In this document: one piece after another, positions 26,139 through 34,440 of the stretch
Layout of the letters: every line of letters begins with the position of its first letter
How positions within the stretch are numbered: position 1 is the stretch's first letter
Assembly: GCF_946479415.1 (NCBI RefSeq)
Contig: NZ_CAMLFY010000014.1
Coordinates: 1-62,692, forward strand
Length of the DNA: 62,692 nt
Reading direction: 5' to 3'
DNA from: an uncultured Shinella sp.
Lineage (GTDB): Bacteria > Pseudomonadota > Alphaproteobacteria > Rhizobiales > Rhizobiaceae
Made by a program: the position numbers and the translations under genes
Notes under the pieces: generated by a model
What the model saw: only the letters and a program-made list of their open reading frames with translations
Told to the model about the DNA's origin: nothing
The model's database searches: none

Positions 26139-26428
26139 TCACTCCAATGTGCGGCGATCTCGATTGCCCGCTTGATATCGCGACGTTGGGTCGATTTATC
26201 GCCACCGCAAAGCAACAGGATCAAGACCGGGCCGCGCTGAACAAAATAGACACGGTAGCCCGGCCCGTAGTCGATCTTCATCTCGGAAACACCCCGCCCG
26301 ACGTCATTGACCTGGCCGGGATTGCCTTGCCGCAAACGCTCCACCCGGCGGACGATCCGGGCATGGGCGTTTGCATCTCCAAGAGCGCCAAGCCATTTCG
26401 TGAATGCGGGGGCTTCCTTGATGATCAT
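26135..26428 (-). CDS. RelE/ParE-type toxin (addiction-module killer protein)
   Basis: A 97-residue toxin of the TIGR02683 type with the RelE/ParE beta-sheet core: GNPGQVNDVGRGVSEMKIDYGPGYRVYFVQRGPVLILLLCGGDKSTQ, then a basic C-terminal helix (RRDIKRAIEIA). The family cleaves mRNA at the ribosome. It is the first gene of its module. Its ATG stands 5 nt after a predicted -10 box, so translation is probably leaderless. Confidence 0.85.
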   Translation of the reverse strand: MIIKEAPAFTKWLGALGDANAHARIVRRVERLRQGNPGQVNDVGRGVSEMKIDYGPGYRVYFVQRGPVLILLLCGGDKSTQRRDIKRAIEIAAHWSE

Positions 26429-26433
26429 GGCCC

Positions 26434-26462
26434 ATAGTAGCCTATAGGCGACTTTTGAGCAA
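26434..26462 (-). promoter_or_regulatory. TA promoter with palindromic operator in the spacer
   Basis: On the minus strand TTGCTC, 17 nt, TACTAT form the -35/-10. The palindrome GCCTATAGGC (26440-26449) fills the spacer. The toxin ATG begins 5 nt after the -10 box. Confidence 0.6.
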
Positions 26463-26470
26463 TAACGGCG

Positions 26471-28096
26471 TCACGCCTCCTTCGCCTCCACCATCGCCAT
26501 CAGCGTTTCCAGCCGGTCCGCATCGGCGGGCAGCTTATCCTGCCGGAGGCGCGCGATGCGGGGGAAGCGCATGGCGACGCCGGATTTGTGGCGGGTGGAG
26601 CGGTTGATGCCCTCGAAGGCGACCTCCAGCACGAAGCCGAAGGCGGGTTCGGCGCGCACCGCGCGGACGGGGCCGAAACGGTCCGTCGTGTTGTTGCGCA
26701 CGAAGCGGTCGAGCACTTCGAGTTCGGCATCGGTGAAGCCGAAATAGGCTTTTCCGACGGGCACCAGCACATCGCCATCCGGTCCCTCGGTCCACACACC
26801 GAAGGTGAAATCGGAATAGTAGCTCGAGCGTTTGCCGTGGCCGCGCTGGGCATACATCATCACGGCATCGACGTTGAACGGATCGCGCTTCCACTTGAAC
26901 CACGGCCCCTTCATGCGGCCGGCCTGATAGGCGCTGTCCAGCCGCTTGATCATCACGCCCTCGATGACCGGATCGGGCGGCTCGCGGCGGATCGTTTCGA
27001 GTTCTTCCCAGCTTTCGAAGGGCACGAGCGGCGAGAGGTCGAAGCGATCGTGCGGCGCCTTTTCGATGAGGTCGGCGAGGCGCTCGCGGCGCTCGATGAA
27101 GGCGGCAGGCCGCACATCCGCCTCCCCTTCGAACAGGATATCATAGGCGCGCACGAAGGCCGGGAAGTCCTCCAGCATTTTCGCGTTCACCGTCTTGCGG
27201 TTCAGCCGTTGCTGGAGATCGGAGAACGTGCGGGTCGGGCTGTTGGTGCGCGCCGTGCCGCCGACCAGAAGCTCGCCATCCACCACGCCCTCGAAATTCA
27301 TGGCGTCGAGCACATCCGGAAAAGCGGCGGAGATATCGTCCCCGGAGCGGGAATAGAGCCGCCGCGTTTCGCCCGAGGACGACATCTGCACGCGGATGCC
27401 GTCCCATTTCCATTCGGCGGCGAAATCGGCAGGGTCGAGAGTGTCGAGATCGCCCTCGCCCACCGGATTGGCGAGCATGACGGAATGGAAGATGGCCGGG
27501 GTGGCCAGAACCGGCCGGTCGGCGGTGCCCTCCAGCCAGGCGAAGAGCGATTCATAGGGCGGCTGCAGGCCGTGCCACAGGGTCTCGATCTCCGTCACGT
27601 CCATGCCGGAGAATTCGGCGAGCGCCTGCTTGGCAAGCCGCGCCGAGACGCCGATGCGCAGGCCGCCGGTCGCAAGCTTCAGGAAGGCGAAGCGGGCGGA
27701 GGGATCGAGCCGGTCGAGCAGATCGCGCACCGCGCCGCGCACCTCCGTGCGGCCGAGTGCATTCATGCGTGTGACGACGGCACTGAGCCGCGGCTGGGCC
27801 TCATCCGGCACACGCTCCTTGCGCTCCTGATCCCAGACGAGCGCGATGGTTTCGGCGAGATCGCCGACATAGTCGTAGGAATAGCGGAACAGCACCTCGT
27901 CCATGCGCTCCAGCACCAGCTCGCGCAGCAGCGCCGGCTTGACGCTCTTCAGATCCAGCGTGCCGGCGATGGCGGCGAGGCCGTAGCCGCGGTCGGGATC
28001 GGGCGTATCGCGAAAATAGTCGGCGAGCAGTTTCAGCTTGCCATTGCGCGAGGGGGTGAGGACGAGGCGGTCGAGCAGGGTGGCGAAGGCTCTCAT
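26471..28096 (-). CDS. ATP-dependent DNA ligase (PP_1105 type)
   Basis: A 541-residue ligase. The adenylation site is the KxDG motif in AEWKWDGIRVQ. The RRLYSRSGDD, GELLV, GVMIKRLDSAYQAGR and WFKWKRD motifs are the nucleotidyltransferase set. An N-terminal helical domain (~170 residues) and a C-terminal OB fold (FTDAELEVLDRF to MRFPRIARLRQDKLP) complete it. Family members sit with an Lhr-like helicase, an exonuclease and a phosphoesterase in DNA repair. Here the exonuclease is upstream on the same strand, but a repeat pair separates them; the helicase and phosphoesterase are not in this window. Confidence 0.9.
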   Translation of the reverse strand: MRAFATLLDRLVLTPSRNGKLKLLADYFRDTPDPDRGYGLAAIAGTLDLKSVKPALLRELVLERMDEVLFRYSYDYVGDLAETIALVWDQERKERVPDEAQPRLSAVVTRMNALGRTEVRGAVRDLLDRLDPSARFAFLKLATGGLRIGVSARLAKQALAEFSGMDVTEIETLWHGLQPPYESLFAWLEGTADRPVLATPAIFHSVMLANPVGEGDLDTLDPADFAAEWKWDGIRVQMSSSGETRRLYSRSGDDISAAFPDVLDAMNFEGVVDGELLVGGTARTNSPTRTFSDLQQRLNRKTVNAKMLEDFPAFVRAYDILFEGEADVRPAAFIERRERLADLIEKAPHDRFDLSPLVPFESWEELETIRREPPDPVIEGVMIKRLDSAYQAGRMKGPWFKWKRDPFNVDAVMMYAQRGHGKRSSYYSDFTFGVWTEGPDGDVLVPVGKAYFGFTDAELEVLDRFVRNNTTDRFGPVRAVRAEPAFGFVLEVAFEGINRSTRHKSGVAMRFPRIARLRQDKLPADADRLETLMAMVEAKEA

Positions 28097-28132
28097 GGGA
28101 TGTCCTTCGCGATGGGATGGCGGGCGCGGCTT

Positions 28133-28291
28133 ACCCCCCTCTGCCCTGCCGGGCATCTCCCCCACAAGGGGGGAGATTGGATGGAAGCACGGGCATCTCT
28201 CCATCGGCACCCTTTGCGTTTGGCGGGACCTTTCCTCGCTTCAATCTCCCCCCTTGTGGGGGAGATGCCCGGCAGGGCAGAGGGGGGTGCG
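28133..28291. repeat. Palindromic intergenic repeat, modules B inverted + B (copy 4)
   Basis: Two module B copies in inverted order (28133-28178 and 28241-28291), with the sequence gggcatctcccccacaag and its mirror image clearly readable. They fill most of the 226 bp between the exonuclease stop and the ligase start. Confidence 0.8.
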
Positions 28292-28322
28292 CCGCATCCG
28301 CTTCGCCAGAAACCCGCCACCA

Positions 28323-29333
28323 TCAATCCCCCTCATCCTCATAGCCAACCAGATGCAGCGGCTTGGCTGGCACGCCGGAGAGTTCGCACCAGCGCACGAG
28401 GGCTTCCTCGCGGCCGTGGGTTACCCAGACCTCCTGGGGAGCGAGGTCGCGGATCGTCTCCGTGAGTTCCGGCCAGTCGCAATGGTCGGAGATGACGAGC
28501 GGCAACTCCACGCCGCCCTGCTTGGCGCGCTGGCGCACCATCATCCAGCCGGAGGCAAAAGCGATGAGCGGTTCGTTGAAGCGGCGCGCCCAGCGATCGG
28601 CGAAGGCCGAGGGCGGGCCGACGACGACGGCGCCGCGGAAATCGGCGGGACTGCTCTTTTCGGTGGTGGCCGGGCGCAGGTCGCCGAGATCGATGCCGCG
28701 GCTGACATAGTAGTCGCACAAGCGGGCAAGTGAGCCGTGGATATAGATCGGCGCGTCATAGCCGCAATCGCGCAGCAGCCGCAGCACGCGTTGCGACTTG
28801 CCGAGCGAATAGGCGCCGACGAGATGAGTACGTTCGGGAAATTGCCGGAGCGACGTGAGAAGCTTGCCCATCTCGGCCTTGGGATCCGGATGGTGAAAGA
28901 CCGGCAGGCCGAAGGTCGCCTCGGTGATGAAGACGTCGCAGGGCACGGGCTCGTAGGCGGCGCAGGTCGGATCGGCGGCGCGCTTGTAATCACCCGAGGC
29001 GACGATGCGCAACCCGTCCTTCTCCACCGCGATCTGGGCCGAGCCGAGCACATGGCCGGCGGGATGGAACGAGACCGTGACACCGGAAAGATCGATGCGC
29101 TCGCCGAGCGCTGCCGCCTGCATGCTGCCGCAGAAATCCTCGCCATAGCGGATCGCCATGATGTCGAGCGTCTCGCGTGTCGCCAGCACCGCGCCATGGC
29201 CGGCGCGGGCATGGTCGGAATGGCCATGGGTGATCAGCGCCCGCGCCACGGGGCGGACGGGATCGATGTAGAAATCGCCGGCAGGGCAATAAAGACCGGC
29301 GGGCGCCGGCTTGAGGAGCTGATCGGGCTTCAT
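28323..29333 (-). CDS. Ligase-associated DNA exonuclease (beta-CASP/MBL)
   Basis: A 336-residue metallo-beta-lactamase-fold nuclease of the TIGR04122 type. HGHSDHARAGHG is the metal-binding HxHxDH motif; further metal ligands appear in FHPAGHVLGSAQI and SGDY, and a beta-CASP region follows. The family is related to mRNA 3'-end processing nucleases and is encoded with a ligase in a bacterial DNA repair cluster. ATG 29333 was chosen because the longer frame is unrelated in sequence. The next downstream gene is the ligase. Confidence 0.85.
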   Translation of the reverse strand: MKPDQLLKPAPAGLYCPAGDFYIDPVRPVARALITHGHSDHARAGHGAVLATRETLDIMAIRYGEDFCGSMQAAALGERIDLSGVTVSFHPAGHVLGSAQIAVEKDGLRIVASGDYKRAADPTCAAYEPVPCDVFITEATFGLPVFHHPDPKAEMGKLLTSLRQFPERTHLVGAYSLGKSQRVLRLLRDCGYDAPIYIHGSLARLCDYYVSRGIDLGDLRPATTEKSSPADFRGAVVVGPPSAFADRWARRFNEPLIAFASGWMMVRQRAKQGGVELPLVISDHCDWPELTETIRDLAPQEVWVTHGREEALVRWCELSGVPAKPLHLVGYEDEGD

Positions 29334-29397
29334 GAGCGGGAAGATAGCGGCTTTGCGGCGCTCTGCCAGAGGGGGAGACGGCGTTTGCTTTGCCGGG

Positions 29398-29835
29398 TCA
29401 GCGGAGTTCCTGTGCGAGCCCGATGAGGAGCCCTTCCGGGCCACGGATATAACAGAGCCGATAGACGCCTTCGTAATCGACGACGTCGCCCACAAGGGCG
29501 GCACCGCGCGGGCGAAGCCGCTCCAGAGTCGCGTCGAGATCGTCCACGGCGAACATGACGCGCAGATAGCCGAGCGCATTGACCGGGGCATTGCGGTGAT
29601 CGGCGATGACGGCCGGCCGCAGGAAACGGGAAAGCTCGAGGCGGCTGTGGCCATCAGGCGTGCGCATCATGGCGATCTCGACATGCTGGTCGCCCAGTCC
29701 CGTGACCCGCCCGGCCCATTCGCCTTCGATCATGGCCCGCCCTTCGAGCTCAAGGCCGAGGTCGCGAAAGAAATCGATCGTCGCGTCGAGGTCCTCGACG
29801 ACGATGCCGACATTGTCCATCCGCTTGATCGCCAT
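29398..29835 (-). CDS. VOC family protein (glyoxalase/bleomycin resistance type)
   Basis: A 145-residue VOC protein with two beta-alpha-beta-beta-beta units. Metal-site candidates are His in GDQHVEIAMM and Glu in RLELSRF, with Glu in the final GPEGLLIGLAQEL. The first unit has the MDNVGIVVEDLDATIDFFRDLGLELEG start typical of the family. The reaction is unknown (lyase, dioxygenase or binding protein). ATG 29835 follows GGAGG. Confidence 0.8.
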   Translation of the reverse strand: MAIKRMDNVGIVVEDLDATIDFFRDLGLELEGRAMIEGEWAGRVTGLGDQHVEIAMMRTPDGHSRLELSRFLRPAVIADHRNAPVNALGYLRVMFAVDDLDATLERLRPRGAALVGDVVDYEGVYRLCYIRGPEGLLIGLAQELR

Positions 29836-29923
29836 GCTCCAACCTCCGAAACGTCTGCCAAACTTTGAGAGCAGGAATGCCTGCCGGGCGATGTGCGTTC
29901 CCGGCGTTTTCTGACGACGGGTG

Positions 29924-30370
29924 CTAGGCAATCGCCATCATGCCGGCCCGGAGCACAGCCATATCGACGGCGGAAAGCTGCCGGTCGATCTTTTCGTGGG
30001 TTTCCTTCCAGATCGGGAAAGCCTGGGTCAGCAGGCGGCGGCCCTCTTGCGTCAGGCGCAGCAGGCGGCCGCGGCGGTCGCGCGGGTCAGCCTCGATCTT
30101 GACGAGGCCGCGGCGTTCCAATGGTTTCAGCGCGGCGGTCAGCGTCGTGCGATCCATGGCGAGCACGGAGGCGACCGGCCCCATCGGGGGCGGCTCGGGG
30201 CGGTTCAGCGCCATCAGCAGGGAGAACTGGCCATTGGTCAGCGCCAGCGGCCGCAGCGCATCATCGAAACGGCGGGCGAGCGCGCGCGCCGCGCGCTGCG
30301 CATGCAGGCACAGGCAATGGTCACGCACGAAAAGCGTCGTCTCGTAAGGAATCAGCACGTCATTGGACAT
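29924..30370 (-). CDS. MarR family transcriptional regulator
   Basis: A 148-residue MarR repressor. The helix-turn-helix is MGPVASVLAMDRTTLTAALKPLERRGLVKI, and the wing is ADPRDRRGRLLRLTQEGRRLL. The N-terminal CLCLHAQRAARAL has two Cys residues that could be redox sensors. It stands alone with a 14-nt palindrome upstream; the VOC gene 88 bp downstream may be a target. Confidence 0.88.
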   Translation of the reverse strand: MSNDVLIPYETTLFVRDHCLCLHAQRAARALARRFDDALRPLALTNGQFSLLMALNRPEPPPMGPVASVLAMDRTTLTAALKPLERRGLVKIEADPRDRRGRLLRLTQEGRRLLTQAFPIWKETHEKIDRQLSAVDMAVLRAGMMAIA

Positions 30371-30379
30371 GGCTCTTAC

Positions 30380-30393
30380 TGTTGATATCAACA
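30380..30393. promoter_or_regulatory. Perfect palindrome TGTTGATATCAACA, MarR operator candidate
   Basis: A 14-nt perfect palindrome 9 nt upstream of the MarR ATG, in a short AT-rich promoter region; probably the autorepression site. Confidence 0.6.
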
Positions 30394-30433
30394 TAACAAT
30401 GTCAAGAGCCCCCCGCCGAAACGGCGCCAAACA

Positions 30434-32734
30434 TCAGAGGCTGGGTATGCAGAGGATGGCCTGAAGACCGCGCGCATCGATGGGGCGGCTGAGATAATAG
30501 CCCTGGATCTCGTCACAGCCCGCCTCGCGCAGGAAATCCATCTGCTCACGGGTCTCCACGCCCTCGGCGATGACGCGCAGCTGCAGCGTATGCGCCAGCG
30601 AAATGACGGCGCGGGCGATCGCCGCATCGTCGCCGTCCTCCGGCAGGTCCTGTACGAAGGATCGGTCGATCTTGAGGCGGCCGACAGGGAAACGCTTCAG
30701 AGACGCAAGGCTGGAATAGCCCGTGCCGAAATCGTCGATGGCGAGATGCACGCCGAGCTGTTCCAGCCGGTGCATGGTTTCCACCGCCTGCTGCACATCC
30801 TGCATGATCAGGCTTTCGGTGAGCTCCAGTTCGAGATAGCGCGCCTCCAGCCCGCTCTCCTCCAGCGCCGCCGCCACGCGCTCCACCCAGTCCTTCTCCT
30901 GGAACTGGCGGGCCGAGACATTGACGCTGACGACGATGGGCGGCAGGCCGGACACCTGCCAGGCCTTGTTCTGCCGGCAGGCGGCGCGCAGCGTCCAGTC
31001 GCCGATCGGGCCGATCAGGCCCGTCTCTTCGGCAAGCGGAATGAAATCGACGGGGCCGATGAGGCCGCGCTCGGGATGGCGCCAGCGGATCAGCGCCTCG
31101 ACGGCGAAGATGCGGCCGGTCGAAAGATCCATCTGCGGCTGGTATTGCAGGAAGAGTTCACCCTGCGCCAGCGCGCGGCGCAGTTCCTCCTGCCGCTCCA
31201 GCTTTTCATGCGCCCGGTTGGCAAGCTCGGCGGTGAAGACCTGCATGGCATCGCGGCCGATTTCCTTGGCGCGGTACATGGCGACATCGGCGCGCGCGAG
31301 CAGTTCGGTGACGTTGCGGCCATGCTCAGGATAGGCGGCGACGCCCATCGAACAGGTGACCTGGAAGGACCGGCCTTCGATGACGACGGGCTCGGCGATC
31401 GCCTCGCGCACGGCGCGCAGCCGGTCGTCCACGCTTTCGCCGCGCCGCATGGCACCATTGATGAGGATGACGAATTCATCGCCGCCGAGGCGCACGATGC
31501 TGTCGCTGGCGCGAACACAGCGCAGCATGCGGGTGGCGACGATCTTCAAAAGCTCATCGCCGGCATGGTGGCCGAGGCTGTCATTGACCAGCTTGAAATT
31601 GTCGAGGTCGATGAAGGCGAGCGTCATGGTGCCGCCGCAGTCATCCGCCGCCTCGATGGCCGAGGCGACGCGCTCGTCGAGCATGCTGCGGTTCGGCAGG
31701 CCCGTCAGCGTGTCGTGATGCGCCATGAACTGGATGCTGTCTTCGGCCTCCTTGCGCTCGATGGCGATGCCGGCAATGTGCGTCGCCATGCCGACGAGCT
31801 TCATGCATTCGGCCGTCGGCTCTCCGGGCGTGCGCGAATAGAGCGCGAAGGTGCCGAGCACCTTGCCCTGATAGGAGCGGATGGGCGCCGACCAGCAGGC
31901 GCGGAAACCATAGGGCGCGACAAGCGCCTTGTAATCGGCCCAGAGCGGGTCGGTCTCGATATCGGACACGATCACCTGCTCGCCGCGCCACATGGCCGTG
32001 CCGCAGGAGCCCATCGCCGGGCCGATCTCGGCCCCCTCGATCATCCGGCAATAGGCCGGGTCGAGATTGGGTGCGGCACCGTTGACGATATGCTTTCCGT
32101 CCGGGGCCAGCATCAGGATCGAGCCGGTGACATCGGAGACATGCGCCTCGATCAGCAGGATGAGCGAGGAAAAGACATCCACCAGCGGCGAGCCGAGCGC
32201 GATCATCTTCAGGAGATGCGCCTGGCCGACATGCAGGCTTTCGGAGCGCTTGCGCTCGGTGATATCGCGGGCGATGCCGACGATGCCGATCACCTCGCCC
32301 TTGCCGTCGCGCACCGGCAGCTTGGAGGTGAGCAGCCATTTCAGCTTGCCCCTGGAATCGCGGATCAGCTCTTCCATGTCGAGCATCGGCCGGCCGGTGC
32401 GGATGATCTCCTGCTCGGTTTCGAAGAAGCCGCGCGCGACATGCTCGGGATGGATGTCGAAATCGGAGAGGCCTTCGAGATCATCGAGCCCGTCGCGCCT
32501 GTTGTCGTTGACGATAGCGCGGTTGGCCACGACGAACCGGCTGTTGCGGTCCTTGAAGTAGAGGTAGTCCGGCACCTCGTCGATCATGGCTTCCAGCCAT
32601 AGCGTACGCTCGTTCTGCGCGGAGGCGAGCGGGAAAAGCCGTGCTGCCTCCGTGATGAGACGCTGGCTGGCGGACATCAGACGCGCGGTTGCATCGGCGT
32701 CTTCATTGCCAAGGTGGGACAGTTTCGTCGACAT
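30434..32734 (-). CDS. PAS-GAF-GGDEF-EAL c-di-GMP protein
   Basis: A 766-residue cytosolic protein. PAS (~45-160, ending ARDITERKR), GAF (~175-330), GGDEF (RLGGDEFVIL intact) and EAL (AVEALIRWRHPERG; TESLIMQDV; IDDFGTGYSSLASLKRFP; KIDRSFV; AEGVET; GYYLSRP) are all readable. Both catalytic sites look intact, so it could make or break c-di-GMP depending on the signal bound by PAS or GAF. No transmembrane segment is visible. ATG 32734 is preceded by AGGGA at close spacing. Confidence 0.9.
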   Translation of the reverse strand: MSTKLSHLGNEDADATARLMSASQRLITEAARLFPLASAQNERTLWLEAMIDEVPDYLYFKDRNSRFVVANRAIVNDNRRDGLDDLEGLSDFDIHPEHVARGFFETEQEIIRTGRPMLDMEELIRDSRGKLKWLLTSKLPVRDGKGEVIGIVGIARDITERKRSESLHVGQAHLLKMIALGSPLVDVFSSLILLIEAHVSDVTGSILMLAPDGKHIVNGAAPNLDPAYCRMIEGAEIGPAMGSCGTAMWRGEQVIVSDIETDPLWADYKALVAPYGFRACWSAPIRSYQGKVLGTFALYSRTPGEPTAECMKLVGMATHIAGIAIERKEAEDSIQFMAHHDTLTGLPNRSMLDERVASAIEAADDCGGTMTLAFIDLDNFKLVNDSLGHHAGDELLKIVATRMLRCVRASDSIVRLGGDEFVILINGAMRRGESVDDRLRAVREAIAEPVVIEGRSFQVTCSMGVAAYPEHGRNVTELLARADVAMYRAKEIGRDAMQVFTAELANRAHEKLERQEELRRALAQGELFLQYQPQMDLSTGRIFAVEALIRWRHPERGLIGPVDFIPLAEETGLIGPIGDWTLRAACRQNKAWQVSGLPPIVVSVNVSARQFQEKDWVERVAAALEESGLEARYLELELTESLIMQDVQQAVETMHRLEQLGVHLAIDDFGTGYSSLASLKRFPVGRLKIDRSFVQDLPEDGDDAAIARAVISLAHTLQLRVIAEGVETREQMDFLREAGCDEIQGYYLSRPIDARGLQAILCIPSL

Positions 32735-32931
32735 GGTTCCCTGCAAAGCCCAAACGCAAGGAAGTCCACAGCCTGCCGCCGCTCTTCCCGGAACAACTGA
32801 CGCTACACCTAGAGTCGTTATCCAAACCTAAAGGAAACAGGCGAAATGCCGCCGATCCGGCCTTTCTCGGGACATTTTTAACAACCGCGGCGAGCATCAC
32901 CCAAACTGTTCCGTTTCGACACGAAAGCAAC

Positions 32932-32947
32932 TGGCACGGTTCCTGCT
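32932..32947 (+). promoter_or_regulatory. Candidate sigma54 promoter (-24/-12)
   Basis: TGGCACG-N4-CTGCT has GG and GC separated by exactly 10 nt and differs from the consensus (TGGCACG-N4-TTGCW) at one base. The predicted start (~32958) leaves 13 nt before the ATG with AGGAG in it. Confidence 0.5.
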
Positions 32948-32970
32948 CTGCTGTGCGATAAGGAGCTTCC

Positions 32971-34344
32971 ATGGTTACCAGACGGTTATTTCTTTCAGGT
33001 CTCGGTCTTGGCGCCGCCGGTTTCGCCGCCCCGGCGGCAGCGGCCGGCAGCACGCGCCTGCCCATTGTCGACGTCGATCTGCGCGGCAGCATCGATGCGT
33101 CTGCGCATGGGATCCGCCCCGGCGCCGACGACCGCAAGAGCAAGGCCTTCGAAAAGCTGCTGAAGGAGGCCGCCGCCAAGAACACGCCGGTCTTCCTGCC
33201 GCCCGGCGACTATGCGATCTCCAACATCACCCTGCCCGACAACACGCGGCTGACCGGCGTGCCGGGCGCCACCCGCATCGTCTATGGCGGCGGCGGCCAT
33301 CTGTTCGCGGCCGATGGCGTTTCCCGCATCGAGCTTGCCAATCTCGTCATCGACGGGGCGAACCGCTGGCTTGGCGACACGGTGGAAGGCCTCGTCCATC
33401 TGAGCAACGTCGCCAATGTCGTGATCGAGAACTGCGAGATCCAGGGCTCCTCGAAAACCGCCGTCAGCCTGGAGCGTTCCGGCGGGCGTATTGAGCACAA
33501 CAAGCTGTCCGGTGCGGCCGACTATGCGCTCTATGCCGTCGAGAGCCAGGACCTCTCCGTCACCGGCAACCAGGTCTTCGATTGCGGCAATGGCGGCATC
33601 CTCGTCCATCGCTGGCAGAAGGGCCGCGACGGCACCATCGTCTCGGGCAACCGCATCGCCCGCATCTCCGCCACGCGCGGCGGCACCGGCGAATATGGCA
33701 ACGGCATCAACATTTTCCGCGCAGACGATGTGATGGTGACCAACAATCACGTCTCGGCCTGCGCCTTCTCCGCCATCCGCTCCAATGCCGGCTCCAACAT
33801 ACAGATCGCGGGCAATACCTGCCTCGACAGCGGCGAGACGGCGATCTACTCGGAATTCGGCTTCGAGGGCGCCATCGTCAACGGCAACCTCATCGACGGC
33901 GCGGCGAACGGCATCCTGATCGTCAATTTCAACGAGGGCGGCCGGCTCGCCACCGTCACCGGCAATGTGGTGCGCAACCTCAAGCTCGACGGCCCCTATA
34001 TCCATGACGGCGCGGGCTTCGGCTTCGGCATCGCCGTGGAAGCCGACACGGTCGTCTCCGGCAACACGGTGGAAAACGCGCCGAAATGGGGCCTGATGCT
34101 CGGCTGGGGGCCTTATATGCGCGGGCTCGTCGTCTCGGGCAATCTCGTGCGCAAGAGCCCGGTCGGCTGCGCGGTCAGCGTGGTCGAGGAGGCCGGCTCG
34201 GCGCTGATTTCCGGCAATATCTTCGACGACACGCCTGATGGCGCCATTGCCGGCTATCGCTGGAACGAACGGGCGACCGGCGATCTCGCCAGCGAGCCAT
34301 CGACCTATGCGCATCTGACGATCGAACGGAACCGGACGGGATAA
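32971..34344 (+). CDS. Tat-exported parallel beta-helix repeat protein (TIGR03808 type)
   Basis: A 457-residue protein with a Tat signal (TRRLFLSGLGLGAAGFAAPAAA) and then right-handed beta-helix repeats rich in NxxxGN turns, such as ITLPDNTRLTGV, IENCEIQGS and VVSGNTVENA. It resembles the TIGR03808 'twin-arginine plus repeat' family of unknown function, plausibly a periplasmic or surface polysaccharide-active protein. It is monocistronic, with a sigma54-like promoter upstream and a strong terminator downstream. Confidence 0.85.
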   Translation: MVTRRLFLSGLGLGAAGFAAPAAAAGSTRLPIVDVDLRGSIDASAHGIRPGADDRKSKAFEKLLKEAAAKNTPVFLPPGDYAISNITLPDNTRLTGVPGATRIVYGGGGHLFAADGVSRIELANLVIDGANRWLGDTVEGLVHLSNVANVVIENCEIQGSSKTAVSLERSGGRIEHNKLSGAADYALYAVESQDLSVTGNQVFDCGNGGILVHRWQKGRDGTIVSGNRIARISATRGGTGEYGNGINIFRADDVMVTNNHVSACAFSAIRSNAGSNIQIAGNTCLDSGETAIYSEFGFEGAIVNGNLIDGAANGILIVNFNEGGRLATVTGNVVRNLKLDGPYIHDGAGFGFGIAVEADTVVSGNTVENAPKWGLMLGWGPYMRGLVVSGNLVRKSPVGCAVSVVEEAGSALISGNIFDDTPDGAIAGYRWNERATGDLASEPSTYAHLTIERNRTG

Positions 34345-34396
34345 CCCGTCCCTGAACGCGTCTCTCCTTCTTGCCCGAACGGAGAGGCGCCATGGT

Positions 34397-34439
34397 GGCT
34401 GAGGGGGCAGAATCCAGGCCGTCCCCTCAGCCGCTTTTT
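34397..34439 (+). terminator. Rho-independent terminator of the beta-helix protein gene
   Basis: Perfect 10-bp stem ggctgagggg/cccctcagcc with a 16-nt loop, then gcttttt. It lies 52 bp after the stop codon. Confidence 0.8.
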
Positions 34440-34440
34440 C

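Noticed and set aside
26588..28465. A 625-codon open frame antisense to the DNA ligase gene
   Set aside because: Shadow of the ligase (KxDG ligase motifs on the other strand) plus repeat DNA; no recognisable domain.
32790..32819. EcfG-type promoter (GGAAC...CGTT) before the beta-helix protein gene
   Set aside because: The spacing is 21 nt, outside the 16-17 nt expected; the sigma54-like site is better placed.
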